This document shows, in pieces, positions 1 to 12,880 of a DNA stretch of 64,000 bases. Numbering within the stretch: the first letter of the stretch is position 1; the number at the start of each line of letters is the position of its first letter. Where the stretch lies: NCBI GenBank assembly GCA_026419785.1, contig JAODTK010003621.1, positions 124,001 to 188,000 on the forward strand. The letters run 5' to 3'. The notes beneath the pieces are model-generated. The model was not told the DNA's origin, did no database searches, and was given only the letters and a program-made list of their open reading frames with translations. A program made the position numbers and the translations under genes. This DNA is from Sclerodactyla briareus (taxonomy: Eukaryota; Echinodermata; Holothuroidea; Dendrochirotida; Sclerodactylidae).

Positions 1-154
1 CCCACCCATATAGAGCAGGACGCCCTCTCGTGCATTAGCAGAGCTAGCTACAGCGGCTGTAAAAGGCTTTTGCTGCAAGTTTCAATAATGATGTTAGCAG
101 TGACCTCACTGTGGCAGCTAGGGCTGAGAGGAAATAAGGCATGCTGCTTGTGTG

Positions 155-625
155 TATTTAAGGATACTGCAGCATTAGACACTCCCAAACCTAGATACTC
201 CAAATATAACAATTAATAATTTCAGGTACGCTCTATGAGATTGTCACTCAAAAATCAATATATATTGTAGTTCTGAAGGGCAAGTAGTAACAGTCCATGT
301 GCTACAAATCCTGTATATTGTACAGTCTGGAGGGACAAGTGAGGGAATGATAGCTACAATCACAATCAAGTTCGGAAAAAGTGTATCCTAACTACCTGCA
401 GGAGACTGCAGCCTATAGACAATCCCATAAAGCTAGTACTCCCAAACTAAATAATTAGTCTCATGTCGCTCTTGTGATGGATTCCCCTCAAATAATATAT
501 TCTGGTTTCGGAGGCCAGTATCATGTCCATGTGCTAATCCTTTTCCAATTGTACCTGTCTTGGAGGTGACAAGTGAGAAAATTGATAGTCGTACAAATCA
601 AGCTAGAACAAAAAGTGTATCCAAA
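155..625. repeat. 233-bp tandem duplication, two diverged units
   Basis: TCCATGTGCT recurs at about 294 and 527, and GTGTATCC at 381 and 615. The blocks ACTCCCAAAC, GACAAGTGAG and ATTGATAG/ATGATAG occur in the same order in both units. The divergence, including indels, suggests an old duplication. Confidence 0.7.
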
Positions 626-780
626 CACACTGTGTAGCATAGGCAAAATTAACATTTAGGCCACCCAAGCAAGCTTCCGAAATTTGCTGGTCATTTAGAT
701 TCATTAATTGGGTGTGTTCAGGTATGATTTGGCACAAAATCAGCTTGTATCATGCTATCAACCTTTGCTTGCAAGGTGAT
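620..780. repeat. Dispersed repeat, copy 1
   Basis: The run 'CACTGTGTAGCATAGGCAAA' followed by ATTAACATT, TTTGCTGGTCAT and ATCATGCT is matched in the same order at about 25335-25460 (CACACTGTAGCATATG, AAATTAACATTAGG, TTTGTGGTCAT, GAATCATGCTC). Confidence 0.5.
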
Positions 781-881
781 TCCGGAACAATATCACATGT
801 TTCGGCAATGTTACAATTAAATAATTAATGGTAAGAAATCCCAACTAATTGAGAACTTCCTTGCAAAACTGTTTCTGGTGA

Positions 882-1091
882 ATGGGTATTTATGATCGAC
901 TGTTCGACGCGATTAGACCCGAGATCGCGGCCACCGCTGCTTCTTGCGAGCTGTTCGGAGTTACGTGTATAGAAATGGGGGGGGAGTGGGAGGTTCAATG
1001 CGATACCCAATGTGTGGGACTCACTGAATATTTTTTTAATGATGTACGTTTGATCTATAATGAAACAGTGGTCGTACTAAGCGGATCGTGA
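882..1091 (+). other. Unidentified 69-codon open stretch
   Basis: The stretch opens MGIYDRLFDAIRPEIAATAA and closes VRLIYNETVVVLSGS, with balanced composition. No motif, splice site or partner exon supports it, and it overlaps a minus-strand frame. It could be a transposon remnant or chance. Confidence 0.15.
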
Positions 1092-1299
1092 GTCACAGAA
1101 ATGCATAAACTTTTCGAGGCTATTCGGCGCTGAAAATCAGAATCGGCTTTGATGTTACAGACCCAATTCAAATGAAGCATTTTTGCAGGGGGCGATTTTT
1201 CCCAATATTGTGTAGTTTTTGAGCCCCTTAATGATGATTTTGGGAGCTCTTTTTCAACTTTCGTGGGCGAATTCGCCCTCCGCCCCCGTGTATTTCGGA

Positions 1300-1825
1300 C
1301 GATGCCCTACAGCCCTAATACCTATGTGCAGGAAGAGGTCAAGCTCCCCCTCAGCACTGAAGCTAGTTTCAGTTCATGCTGTACAGGGGTCACTCTAACC
1401 ATCCACCCGACATACATTTGTGCAAGGAAGCGGTTGCGCCTCCCCATCAGCAATGAAGCCTAGTTAAACAGTTCATTGCTGTATACAAGGTAACCCACAT
1501 GCCCCTACAGGTCAACATAAATGCCCCTACACCCTAGGTGCAGGGAAGAGGTCAAGGCTCCCTCAGGAACTGAAGCATAGTATTCAGGTCATGCTGTATA
1601 CAGGTCACTTACATGCCCCCGACATACTTTATGGCAAGGAATAGGTTGTTGAGCCTCCCGCAGCATGAAGCTAGTATAAGTTCATTGCTGAAAGGTCACC
1701 CTACATTGGGCCCTACATACCCTAGTGGCAGGAAACAGGTTCAGGCCTCCCCCTCAGCCATGTAAGCTTAGTATACAGTGCATTGCTAGTATACAGGTCA
1801 CAATACATGCCCCGACATACCAGCG
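1300..1825. repeat. ~100-bp minisatellite, about five units
   Basis: Each unit runs CCTACATACC, TGCAGGAAxAGGTC, CTCCCCCTCAGCA, TGAAGCTAGT, TTCATTGCTGTATACAGGTCAC. The CAGGAA/CAAGGAA landmark falls at about 1330, 1423, 1541, 1635 and 1731, giving spacings of 93-118 bp. Short reading frames here are by-products of the array. Confidence 0.75.
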
Positions 1826-1999
1826 GGTTTTTGTTAAGAAATGGGGTAGGTGGGTCCAAGTTGAAAGTAGGCGGACTGTCTAGTTAAAAAAGTTCTAGAT
1901 GCAAAATGGTGCAATATAGAGCTGTTTGGTTAATGATATTGCCTCATCCCAATCAATCATTTCTCCTGTCATATTTTTTCTTTTTTTCCTCAATATTTT

Positions 2000-3540
2000 T
2001 TTTATTAACACTTGGGGCAATGGAGCCTTGGAGGTAGCTATGGCCACTGAACCGAACCTAGCAATGTGTGACCGCACTTGCTGATTAAATGAAGTGCGAT
2101 CATAACACAATGCTGTCTACGGACCTACATATGCGTAGCGATGTTACTGCTAAAAAAAATTAACCCTCTAGGTCTGTGATAGAACCTTTTGTTTTTTATT
2201 CAGCTTCTCAAAAAATCTCTGTTGAGACAACAATTTTCGGTAATTCTGGACCTACTTGCCAACAATACGTGAACTTGTGCGATAATCGAAATAGAAAATC
2301 AATCCCATTCCAAACACTTCACTAAGAATTGAAATGAACGAAACAAAAAACAACTCACGTTGAAGTTTCAATCACACCTGACCTGGCTGTATGCATGGCC
2401 CTTTAGCAAGGATTGAATTACTGGCCGTCCAAGATGATGGTGGTTATACTATCTAAGCGGAGCGCTACCATGGTTGGCGGGGAATGTCCCCAAACTTTGG
2501 GATTTTCAGGCCCTTTAGATGGCAAAAACATCAATTCCCAGGTCCCCTATAAAGCTGCATCTAGACTGTCCTCATTATTTATATTGTGTCACTTTTTTCA
2601 CTCCTGAAGGAAAAAAAATTAGCTATAGAAATATTTCAGGCATGGAGTGTGGAGTATTTATCATGTATCAATGTCTACTACAGTACTGTGAACACTATCA
2701 TCAGCTCGGGGCAAATCTGCCCTCTGGTCTTCACTCTTTTATTCAGTCAATTTCTCAACTGCAATATTGATATGTTGCACTCTTCCAAATCGTGCGTGCC
2801 AGAGCTTTCATTTGTTCTCTTCACTACTGCTGATATACATTGCAGGTTAACGTCTTGTCTAAAACCCACCCTCACATCATTAATCGATAATGGGTTACCA
2901 CCATCATCTTGTACCTGAACAAAGCTCTCTTTGTGTTTGTGATATAGGGCCTTATATGCTGTGTTGTGCGACATGGTTATAAGTAATTAACACATGAGGC
3001 ATCTTTGCTGCAGTGCCGATATAATGTTTATATACCCCATTTGGTGTCCCTGTGGTTTTAATGAAAGTGCAGCGATATATCTCGTCCTGTCTACTTGTCA
3101 TTTCAGGATATTATGCTGGACTAGGATTACGCTTTATGACCTTATTTAATAGGCTGGTAGCCACTGGCTGTGCAGTCATAATACATCAGTGGTTTAATTA
3201 AACGGTGGCTGAGCACAGTAGTGACAGCATCATACAAAGTGCTCCATCAACATTCCATTGTCGTCCCATTCAATTCTTATTGAGAATGTCTCATTTTGTT
3301 TCAATCATAAGGAGGTTTGTGTGTCGTGCAGGAAACATTGAAGGAAATGAAATGCATCAGCTTATATTAGCATCGTCCATACACCACTCTTCTCGTACAG
3401 TGAAAAGTTGTCTGTGCAACATTCAATCATCCTTTCAAAAATGTCGGCCCTTGTTCATAAATACAAAATACATGGTCACTACATACCTAACATTGAAGGA
3501 GATCATGAAACCCAGGTGTTGAGGACACTTTGCCATAAAG
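2000..3540. other. No recognised gene
   Basis: This stretch holds overlapping short frames on both strands. The most protein-like is on minus at 2747-2974 (75 codons, with QVQDDGGNPLSINDVRVGF), but it has no recognisable domain or splice context. Confidence 0.4.
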
Positions 3541-3550
3541 CTGCCTATAG

Positions 3551-4229
3551 CAGGGCATAACCAGGAGGGGGGTGATCGGGCAGTCGCCCCCCCAAAAGCG
3601 AGGAAAAAAACCAAAATAAGAAAAAAGGGGAAGGGAGAAAAAGAAAACAGAAAGAGGGGGGTGGCCGTTGGGCGTGTTTGAGGAAAAGTGTATGTTTTTG
3701 TTTAGGCATGCGTGGGGGGGAATATAATGAGTCAAAATTCGACCCAAAAATACACACCCGAAAACAGGAAAAAGTCCTTATTTCGCATAAATTGGCCCCG
3801 TGAACCTGCGAACTATTGAACTTGCCACCATCAAAGCAGAAAGAGACTCAAATAGGGATTTCCGTATTGAACTGTCGATCAGGATAACAAATATGTGTAC
3901 ATTCCGCGTTGAAAAAAACCAAGTTTCCACGAAAATCGCGGATTCAAAATTTTCGACCAAAACACCAAAAGAACTAAAGAGTTGAAGATTCGTTATGTTG
4001 ATTTCAATATGTGTTCATTTTCAGATTCAGGCAAATTAAAATCATACTTAAAAATAGGATCTAAAGATATGTTCAATCAAAACTCGCAAATAGGCTCAAA
4101 TGTGGACACCATTTTGGCATCTTAGCCCACCCTCTGTCGATCTAACATTTTCCAAATGGGGGACACCCCCTCCCATTAGGGCCCCCTCCCATATTCCACC
4201 CCCCTAAAAATTCATCGGCTACGCCCCTG
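3551..4229. mobile_element. hAT-like MITE with short inverted termini
   Basis: The left end CAGGGCATAACC at 3551 is the imperfect inverse of the right end GGCTACGCCCCTG (4217-4229). Both subterminal regions are runs of C or G, complementary in character (GGAGGGGGGTGATCGGGC on the left, CACCCCCCTAAAAATTC on the right). Flanks CTGCCTATAG and CTGCGATATATAG may be a degraded target duplication. CAGGG-type termini are usual for hAT elements. It has no transposase coding capacity. Confidence 0.55.
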
Positions 4230-4239
4230 CTCTGCGATA

Positions 4240-5600
4240 TATAGGAAGGTCAAACGAATCCTGAAACCAAACCAAAATCAGACCAGGCTAATGAAACGCA
4301 GGGGGAATAACCAAGAGGAAAAGCTAACAGAAGCGATATTAGTATCCAGTAAGCCTACTCCTAGTTACAGTTAATGTGATTATACTTCTATGTGTCAAAG
4401 GTCCAAAGGGTTCCGTCCACTGGTATTTGACTACACACAAACATTTTGTAGAACAATCAATTAAGACCCCTCTGACAACAATTACACATCCTACCAGCAC
4501 AGTTTTACACATTCCTTCCATATGGGATCAAAATAACATCCAAAAAGATGGGATGAATTGGTTGCGTTTTCAAAAGAAAACTGTTTGGAAATAGCTTGTT
4601 CCGATGGGAGAATCTTGTGTACACCCCAAGCTGTTTCAGTGGCGAGCGTGAGTACTTACAACCCTGAAAAGGCTCATTTTTGAAGATGTAAGTGTTTGAA
4701 CTATTTGAGAGATGGATCGGCTGGGAGACCTGTATCCTCGATATGTAAGTTATGCAGTTTTATCCCAGAGATTATTCTATCTTGAATGCAGGTGTGTGTT
4801 TTCCACTATACCAGAAATTGAGAATTCATATACAGGTGTTTCATAGGCCTGCACACAGTTGCCAGTGTGTATTCTCACCACTGAACATTTCAGTGGTAGT
4901 AGGCAAGATGTTCCCTCAATTATACTGGTCCCTGTAGTTCCTATAAGAGAGTTCATCAGTTTTTAAAGGGGTCTAAAATAACAACACATACAGGAATTGC
5001 ACCCAAATGGTACAGTTAGAGTGTCACAAGTAAATATAGACTATCAACTTTCCAAAATGACGAATTCAAACAAAGATTTCAGATTCCCCAGGCCCTCAGG
5101 CGGTTCCATCCGCCTAGACCAGCCTAAATGCTCAGACACCTGAACATGCGACCCTTCATCTCAAGTTCCAGCCATTCCCTGTCATAGTCATATATTTGTG
5201 ATACTACTTGGCTAGAATGAAGTTCGATATGAAATTGGTGAAATTTCTCGAGACTTCCAAGCCATATTCGGCTCATTGAATTTTAACATTTCCACAGTAA
5301 TAAAAAAGCCTAAATTCTTTATGCTTATAATTACTGCAATCAGGAAGCGAATAAGATAGTTTCGAGAGCTAATTACAAAAAAAGCCATCAGGAATAAATC
5401 GGAAATATTCCTGAGAATTGTATAAGATCCTTGAATTTTCTATCGTACCATTCCAAGAACTGTGGTAATAGGGACACTACATCAAGTCTTTAACTTCTGG
5501 TCAAATAGCGAATAAATGCTTATGCTACTGGAACGTTTTCTAGAAGGTGCTCGTCCAGCATCAATTGCTATCTTCAGCCCACCCTTCTTAAGGGTTGTCG
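4240..5600. other. No gene; one dispersed-repeat copy
   Basis: Apart from the repeat copy at 4440-4600, this is unique-looking AT-rich DNA without recognisable coding sequence. Confidence 0.4.
4440..4600 (-). repeat. Three-copy dispersed repeat, copy 1 (minus)
   Basis: On the minus strand it reads CCCATCTTTTTGGATGTT, then TGTGCTGGTAGGATGTGTA, then TTGTCAGAGGG. The same blocks in the same order occur at 12715-12880 (+) and 13600-13765 (-). Confidence 0.5.
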
Positions 5601-5737
5601 TGTAGCTCCTTGTCATGTCAGTGCCAAGCTTGAAGTCCAAGAATCTAAATGATGGTGTAACATGAACGAATACATTCCTTCGGAGTCAACCAAAATAATC
5701 CCTGACTTGCGGGAAGCCCACATATCTGGACCATTTT

Positions 5738-6075
5738 CAGAGGAAAATAACCTCTGGTCTCTGATAGCTCTGACTACTGAGAAGCCATGCAATCTGTCCA
5801 TGGAAACTATTTTCAGAGACGTTAACTCCCCCATGGAGCATTGAAGGACTTTGACTGCAATGAGGCTTCTTGATTGAACCAGAAACTACAACTTTATGAG
5901 AGCCCATTCAGAGGAAAATAACCTCTGGTCTCTGATAGCTCTGACTACTGAGAAGCCATGCAATCTGTCCATGGAAACTATTTTCAGAGACATTAACTCC
6001 CCCATGGAGCATTGAAGGACTTTGACTGCAATGAGGCTTCTTGATTGAACCAGAAACTACAACTTGAGGAGAGCC
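5738..6075. repeat. 171-bp near-identical tandem duplication
   Basis: The unit running from CAGAGGAAAATAACCTCTGG to CAGAAACTACAACTT occurs at 5738 and again at 5909 with very few differences (for example GACGTTAAC against GACATTAAC). The near identity means a recent event or an assembly duplication. Reading frames across it are uninformative. Confidence 0.85.
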
Positions 6076-6099
6076 TATAGACCACTTCACAAAATAACA

Positions 6100-6990
6100 G
6101 TACAATGGTACATTGTTGGTGGATTCAAGGGCTATCAACCAATCAAAATCAGCCTAGTGAACCCTAATCATTTTCCTGGAATGCCGCTGCCAAATGCCTT
6201 CTCATTATTCCTAGTATGTATTTGCTTTTTGCTAGTGGACTATGGTCTATCTACTTCCTTCATATCTGGGTACATATCCTAGCACCTCAATAACATGGTC
6301 TTGCTTCTAGGTTGCTGTCCCAGCCCTCACATAGACGGTAAATTGTGTCCGTTGTGCATGATCGACAACCCGACTCTGCCAGCTTGCTGTACATTGACAG
6401 TCCGTACAGTAGGCTTAGATGCAGAGTTCCCGCAAGAGAGGAACTTGTCAAAAACATTAAATACTGCCAACTGCATTCGAGAGTAGATGGTAAAATTTGA
6501 GGGATACAGGTTTTGGACGATTGGTATGCTATCAAGTACATGGTACATATGACTTGTGTAAGTGAGAGGTATATATAATATTGAACTTATAGCCCTGATA
6601 GCTGATTCCAGAAAATGGTTAATCTGACCTAACCTTTCATTGACAGACACCAGAGCAAGAGTGAAATCTTTACTAGAAATTAATTACGATTGGTTAATCT
6701 TTGCTGATCAATTCCAAGCCAAGTGAAAGAGAAAGGTGAAAAGAGGTGAAATCTTGGGAAGGGGGAGGGGAGGTGGATATCCTGATTTTCCCCTACATAG
6801 TCAAGGCACTTACCATTACCTAATGCATAATGATTGTGCAAATAGATGCCAAGTTACACTACAATGCTAGTAAGTATGGCAGATGTTCTGGCATTCAACT
6901 AAGGAACTCGAGTAGGAGGGGATGCCAGTTATTTCTGACAGATTTAATGTAGGTAAATGTAGGAATATGACTAGAGCCCAGAGAAATATC
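6100..6990. other. No recognised gene
   Basis: Both strands are open for 60-107 codons around 6290-6650, the longest on minus (opening MSVNERLGQINHFLESAIRA). No family was recognised and the opposite strand is equally open. Confidence 0.3.
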
Positions 6991-6991
6991 G

Positions 6992-7850
6992 CCCATACCC
7001 ATTGGTTATCCCATACTCATTATTTATGCATTATGCCAGATCAGTTAGCTCATGTCCTTTAGTCAGCATACACCATTTAGTTCCCCATGCCAATTCGTTA
7101 TCCCATACCCATTAGTTATCCCATATCTATTAGCTATCATTACGCATTAATTATCCCCAAACCCACCTGTTATCCCATACCCATTAAGTATCCCTTACCA
7201 ATAAGTAATCACATATCCATTAGTTATCCCCATACCAATCCATTATCCCATGCCAATCGGTAATCCTATATCCATTAGTTATCTCTAGAGTCCATACCCC
7301 TTAGTTATCCCCATACCATTACTTATCCCATATCTATTAGTTATCCCATATCTATTAGTTATCCCCATACCCATTAGTTATCCCCATACCCATTAAGTAT
7401 CCCTTACCAATAAGTAATCACATATCCATTAGTTATCCCCATACCAATCCATTATCCCATGCCAATCGTAATCCTATATCCATTAGTTATCTCTAGAGTC
7501 CATACCCCTTAGTTATCCCCATACCCATTAGTTATCCCATATCTATTAGTTATCCCCATACCAATTAGTAATCTATATCCATCAGTTATCCCATACCCAT
7601 TAGTTATCCCGTATCCATCAGTTATCCCCTACCAATTAGTAATCCTATATCCATTAGTTATCCCATACCCATTAGCTATCCCATCTGTTAGCTATCCCAT
7701 ATCCATCAGTTATCCCCTACCAATTAGTAATCCTACATCCATCAGTTATCCCATACCCATTAGTTATCCCCATACCCATGAATTATCCCATACCAATAAT
7801 TAATCCCATATCCATTAGTTATCCCCATACCCTTAGTTTATGCCATATCC
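6992..7850. repeat. 18-19-bp minisatellite with an internal ~209-bp duplication
   Basis: About 45 units of CCATACCCATTAGTTATCC with variants (CATATCCATTAG, ACCAATTAGTAATC). A run of variant units, including CCATTAAGTATCCCTTACC and ATCTCTAGAGTCCATACCCC, occurs at 7181 and again at 7390. A block of about 11 repeats was therefore copied as one piece. Confidence 0.9.
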
Positions 7851-7859
7851 AATAGTGAT

Positions 7860-9400
7860 AGAGGAAGTTTATCCCTGTACCATACTCATTGCTGATAATT
7901 GGATGTAGTCAGGGACTAGCCAATATTCACTGTTCTGGCAGCCCTCCTTTCAAACATGTTGATAGGACAGAGGGGGAAGTACACAGGTAAAGGTATATGT
8001 GACCTTGTAGTTATAGCCGTATCGAAGCCCCCTATTCCTGACATACAGTCAAGGGATGAGTGGTATGTGCTCCATGCATTGCAGATTAAAAACCAAAGAA
8101 ACAAAAAAAAAGGTGATAGAGCTAGAGATGTCAATAGATAACATTCCTGTGTAATATGGTGGTCCATTCAGTAGGATATTGTCTGTGTAACCCAGCAGTC
8201 TCTGTTATGATGGGGTTTCTAGCTGAGGCCAATAGGCCACCTCCTGATACCTCATTATGCATTATCTTCTTATGTGGTGTTGATTCTCCCACATTGCTGG
8301 CGCATACAAGTGACAGTGAATAGGGACAGGGAATAGAACCGGTAGGAGGGCAGCAATTTTTTACTTTCTTCTTGAACTTCATTCACCAAGTTAGCTTTTA
8401 GCACCAGGGGTCAAAAAGGTGTTAGTACCCATGGGGAGGTTGTGTCTGCTTTAAAGCTCTATTCTGCTTTTATTTCATGCCCTCCTTTCCAGCCACGAAG
8501 CTCCCATACTGTAGTAATTTAGTGTACTGACTGATATAGAAACTACAGTTGGAACAATCTGTCCAAAAACGATAATATTAGCTTGAAACTCATAATTTCC
8601 TGAAATAGGTCCCTGTGGGCACAAACAGATACATAGAAATATTCGAGAATAGAAATGATTTGAGTGCTGTGGTTTTGAATGAAGTTCTTCTTGTAGATAA
8701 AGTATCGAATGATGGTATTCGATTTTAATATCATCAATGCCTATTTTCTTAAATATTCCAAAGGCTGAATGAAACTTCAAGTAAATAGTTGTTTCAACTG
8801 ACAGTTGGATTTTGAAGTTAGAAAATATTACTTTTCACTAATTTGCTGATATTAATTCACCAAAATATTCCCAAAATGATTTTCCAGCTAACCATGTGGT
8901 TATGAATCATTGTCATTTATTGTGGGTACTACAGTTTCAAGCTCCTAGGTGTGGGGGTGGCTATCAGCCAGCATCAGTCTTCAGTAAGGGAAACCCCCTC
9001 TAGTAGCATACAAACAAGTGACTTGAAACTGGTACCCGCTTCGTCTCTTTCGGCGCACTCAGCAGGATTGAGGGATCAGGGGGTACGGGAGGGACAGTGA
9101 GATGTGACTATTGAGGCATGGCCTTATATATATTCCATATACCTGGTGGATTGAAAATTCACAGAGTTTTGACAAAAACTACGTTAAAAAAACACAGGTC
9201 CATCACATTACCCTTAATATAATATCAACCTAGCCTGGGGAACTATAAAGCTGAAATCAGCAGCAGCTACAGGTGTGGGACCTTACCTAACTCTGACATT
9301 ATCACATACATGTCATCATGTGACATTTGACAAATTTATGCAACTGCGACCTGCTTGTCCAGGCCATGTATTTGGCTGGACGATATGTTCAACCATCTTA
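7860..9400. other. No recognised gene
   Basis: AT-rich sequence with short frames on both strands and no domain, splice pair or repeat structure that I could support. Confidence 0.4.
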
Positions 9401-9539
9401 TATCAGTTCAGTTTAGTTTTAGTTTAGTAGGGAAGGGTCAGGACCGAACTGAGTACATGAACGACCCTGAAACCACATCAACCCTAGACTAGGAGAACAA
9501 CAGAGCTAAAAAAATTCTCCCACATTTCCTGGAAAATTA

Positions 9540-9725
9540 GTCAAGACTGTTCTTGGAGGCATTAACACTCTTAGATCAAACAACATCTGCACGGAGGCTA
9601 TTCCACTCATTATTCCCGCTTTGCGAAAGGAAATACTTTTGAATGTCTAATGTGCAACGTTTACCACAAGGTTTGCGACAATGATGCCTATTAGTGGTAA
9701 CATTAGAAAACTTGGAGGAGTAGTA
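9540..9725 (-). mobile_element. Non-LTR retrotransposon (LINE) fragment, C-terminal end of reverse transcriptase
   Basis: The minus strand reads FSNVTTNRHHCRKPCGKRC, then TLDIQKYFLSQSGNNEWNSL, RADVV, stop, SKSVNASKNSLD. The pattern of a basic stretch, F-F/L-S-x-R-x-x-N-x-W-N-S-L-P-x-x-V-V and a closing N-x-F-K-x-x-L-D is typical of the last ~60 residues of CR1/L2-like LINE reverse transcriptases. An in-frame TGA and decayed upstream sequence show it is dead. A second copy lies at 47.2 kb. Confidence 0.75.
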
Positions 9726-9729
9726 AAAA

Positions 9730-12110
9730 AAAGGCCATCAAAGGACAATTTTCATTTATAAAAGACAATGGATATCTGGCTTGTCAATGTTGCACCTTTT
9801 TACCAGCTTATGCAAATGTGGCATGGTTGTCTAGGTCATATTTTTTATTTTCCACTTGGTCGAACCAAGACTTGGTGAGACTTTGTTGTATGTGTGTATC
9901 ATGTGTGTGTCATACTTGTCTCTCTGATATACAAAACAGTGAGACCTATTTTCAGGTTTGTGTATCAGGTTGGGTGAACAGGATTCTGATTTTAGTCACA
10001 AATGTCACTGATTAACCATGGTGGAGTTTCCTGTTTAAGCTCTCCAGCAAGATAGGGAGGAACCATGCAGATTTTCACAAAAAATATGCTGATCACATAG
10101 TCTGAATAGCAATATTTTAAATGAGCAAAGCCTCACTGCCACCTACCTACATTGATGAATATGTCTATATTAGTTCTGGGAAATTTGAGCATGAATATGG
10201 GATCACTAGAGGTCATTCAATGTGTCAAATCTATGTGAATTTTCGCAAATTTCAAGTGTTAGAGGTGTGATCACTGGAGGTCAATTAGTGTGTCTTATTT
10301 GCACAGTCAAATTAGTGTATAAATAAAACTTGGTAGACATGTTCAACATTCAGTTCTGATAAATTTGAAGGTACTCTGGTCACTGGTTAGTGTCATTCAT
10401 ATGTGCAGCACTGCAAACAGTAGCCACCCTCTATAATACTTCAGATCCTGCTGTTTTATCTGCTAACTAGCAAATCCTTCTCTTTTGATCTCTCGAATCA
10501 TGATGGTTAAACAAATGAAATACCTAAACAGAACAAACAGGCAACATTTGTAGTTGGTGAACCAACTTGTGGAAAATAGCATGATCTTAAAAAAAATGCA
10601 CTTACAGTATATGCTTATCCTCTAGTGAGCAAAATCCCCATTTGTGAATGTGACGAAGTGCTGTGCCGTTGGCAACATTAATACTCTTAATCCAGACCAT
10701 GTTGCCTAATAGCATTGTCAATCATGAGGGCTGTACACTCCAGGGATCGCCCTGCTGTATAGGTTGCACTTCAACCTACTTCCAAGCTCTTGCTGGTTTA
10801 CATTGATTTAACCTTTCTGTTCGTACCAATGTAAAGCAGGGCTCTCCTGAGTTGCATCCCACCCCCGTTTCTTGAAAAATTAGCAACCCTCAAGTGATTA
10901 ATATCCAACGTATAGATATTAATTATAGCCAACGTAGGGGAAACATTCCCCGGATTACAAAATCTTTTTGACATTGGGAACACTTGCAGAGAGCACTAAA
11001 TCTGTCGGAAATACTCTATGGCTTTTTTGTTGTTAATTTTTTTTTTACAGTTGTAGTGCAAGAGTGTTCTCACCCCTTGAATTCTTGTTTTGTTTATACA
11101 AGTGCCAGGGATTCTTCGTTTTGCATCTACAAAATAATTCTCCGGTGGTTACTTAAAGGAAATATTGTTATTCATTGAGTACTTGCTGGCCTTGAGCTGG
11201 CCTTATAAAAGATAATTCAGTAGTTTCACATAAGTTTCTAGTGATTTTTCACATTGCATGTCATTCTTGTCCTCGGTAAACATGAGACTGAGACTGTAAA
11301 CAATGGAACCTACTTGCATTTTGTTGATTTCCTTCACCCCATGACATTTTCTTACTCTCTTCTGCCCCCCCCCCCTCCCCCTCCACATCACTCCTTAATT
11401 CTGAAATATTGCTGCTGTTATAATTGCCGTGGACTGGCCTATGCCATTGCCCCCAGCCAATTGAGGAATAAACCCTCACAGAGTGCTTCATGATGTTCTC
11501 GCCATCGTGGCGAAATCCACACCCCCCTACGCAAATCACAACGACCTACCTTTACAGTAATTCACTATGACATGTGTGCATCTCAACAGTAAAATACTTT
11601 GTCAACATCCTGCTTCATTGGTATTACACCATGGGTAATACACCATCAACATCCTGCTTTAACAGTAATATTCAATGCGAGCATGTTAACAGTATAATAC
11701 TTGATCGACATCCCGCTTTAAGGGTATTACTCCATGCGTGCATGTTAACAGTACATACCTCCTTACTGCTACCGCCATCTTCTAGTAACTCAACGCAAGC
11801 TGATTAATTGCAGTCCTGCTTGGGTTTCCTCTGTGCGAGCAAATAGCGCTCTCCCGTAAAAACTACGGCTAGACCCTGGATTCCCGAGTTTTCACGGAAG
11901 AGTGGCTTAAAGGTGTATATGCGAGCTTTGGACAGATATTGCTTCAGTGTTAGTTTGAGGATAGTTTGTTTAGTGCTGACTGCGAAGTGGGCCCCAAAAC
12001 AAGGGGATAAGGAAATGATGGTTTGGAAGGTTTGGGATTGGGACCCAACATTTGTGGGGCAATGAATAGTGTGCATATGATGCAAGCTGGGGTACACCGA
12101 TGTCATAGAG
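9730..12110. other. No recognised gene
   Basis: This holds short frames only, a small TG-rich patch near 9890-9960 and a C-rich run near 11366-11386. No exon or repeat family could be supported. Confidence 0.4.
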
Positions 12111-12119
12111 TGTGAACCT

Positions 12120-12310
12120 TCCAACTGGTGATAGTGTTCAAATCTCGGTGGGTCCTATAACCATTCGCTGGGGCACATAGCACAGGGATTGGAGCAGTGA
12201 CAAAAAGGGTAGCATTTGCAAGTTGCCGTCTGCAGATGATAACCCCTACCCTCACATTAAGGTACACCAAAGAGGCATTCTTTATTCTGTGCACCTAGTA
12301 ATGAATGGCA
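12120..12310. mobile_element. Diverged SINE-like fragment
   Basis: AAGTTGCCGTCTGCAGATGATAACCCC, CACATTAAGGTAC-ACCAAAGAGGC and TTATTCTGTGCACCTAGTAA match in order with 13385-13475 (TTTGCCGTCTGTTGTGATCA, CACATTAAGGTACTGCC, TTATTCCGTGTACCTGGTGA). It lacks the tRNA-like head and the tail. Confidence 0.5.
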
Positions 12311-12714
12311 GGGCAGTAAGCTTGGTTTCTCCCTTACCGGGCCTCAAATGGCTCTTCTCCCCGCAAGTGTGTACTTGAAAAAAAAAAGATTCCGTAGGCT
12401 GTTACTGTTACAAATTATTTTAGGTTAACAAAAAGGTGAGATCTGGCTTATATCAAAGATTTCATCAAAATGAATGTAGTTGATTGGTTTCTTTCTCTTT
12501 TGCGTGTTCCTGGTTGTGTGTTCCCAAAGCTTTCATCACGCCATTCGAAACATTTATTTAATGAGCCTTTTTCCATTCGTAAGTGAGCATGCTCACAATG
12601 AAACAGTTTAGGGTATCGATGATATTATCCCCATATCTCTATTAAGTAACTTACACCTATTTTTAAGAGGTGACCACTCTTCGCAACGGGACCGAATATC
12701 CCAACTTTTGAGAT

Positions 12715-12880
12715 GTTTTCTTGTGATTTGGAGGAATCTGAAAAGTTTTGTGCTGGTGGGATGTGTACTTTTCGTCAGAGTTTTATTAAAAGTTTGTTCC
12801 GCACACTGTTGTGCAATGTCAAACTGCCAGGCACCCTATGTCGTTTGACCATAATAGAATTTAATCTTTTTAACTGTACT
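12715..12880 (+). repeat. Three-copy dispersed repeat, copy 2 (plus)
   Basis: It reads TGTGCTGGTGGGATGTGTAC, TTTTCGTCAGAG, then TTGTTCCGCACACTGTT. It shares TTGTTxxGCACACTGTT and a following GTCAA with the minus-strand copy at 13.6 kb. Confidence 0.55.
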
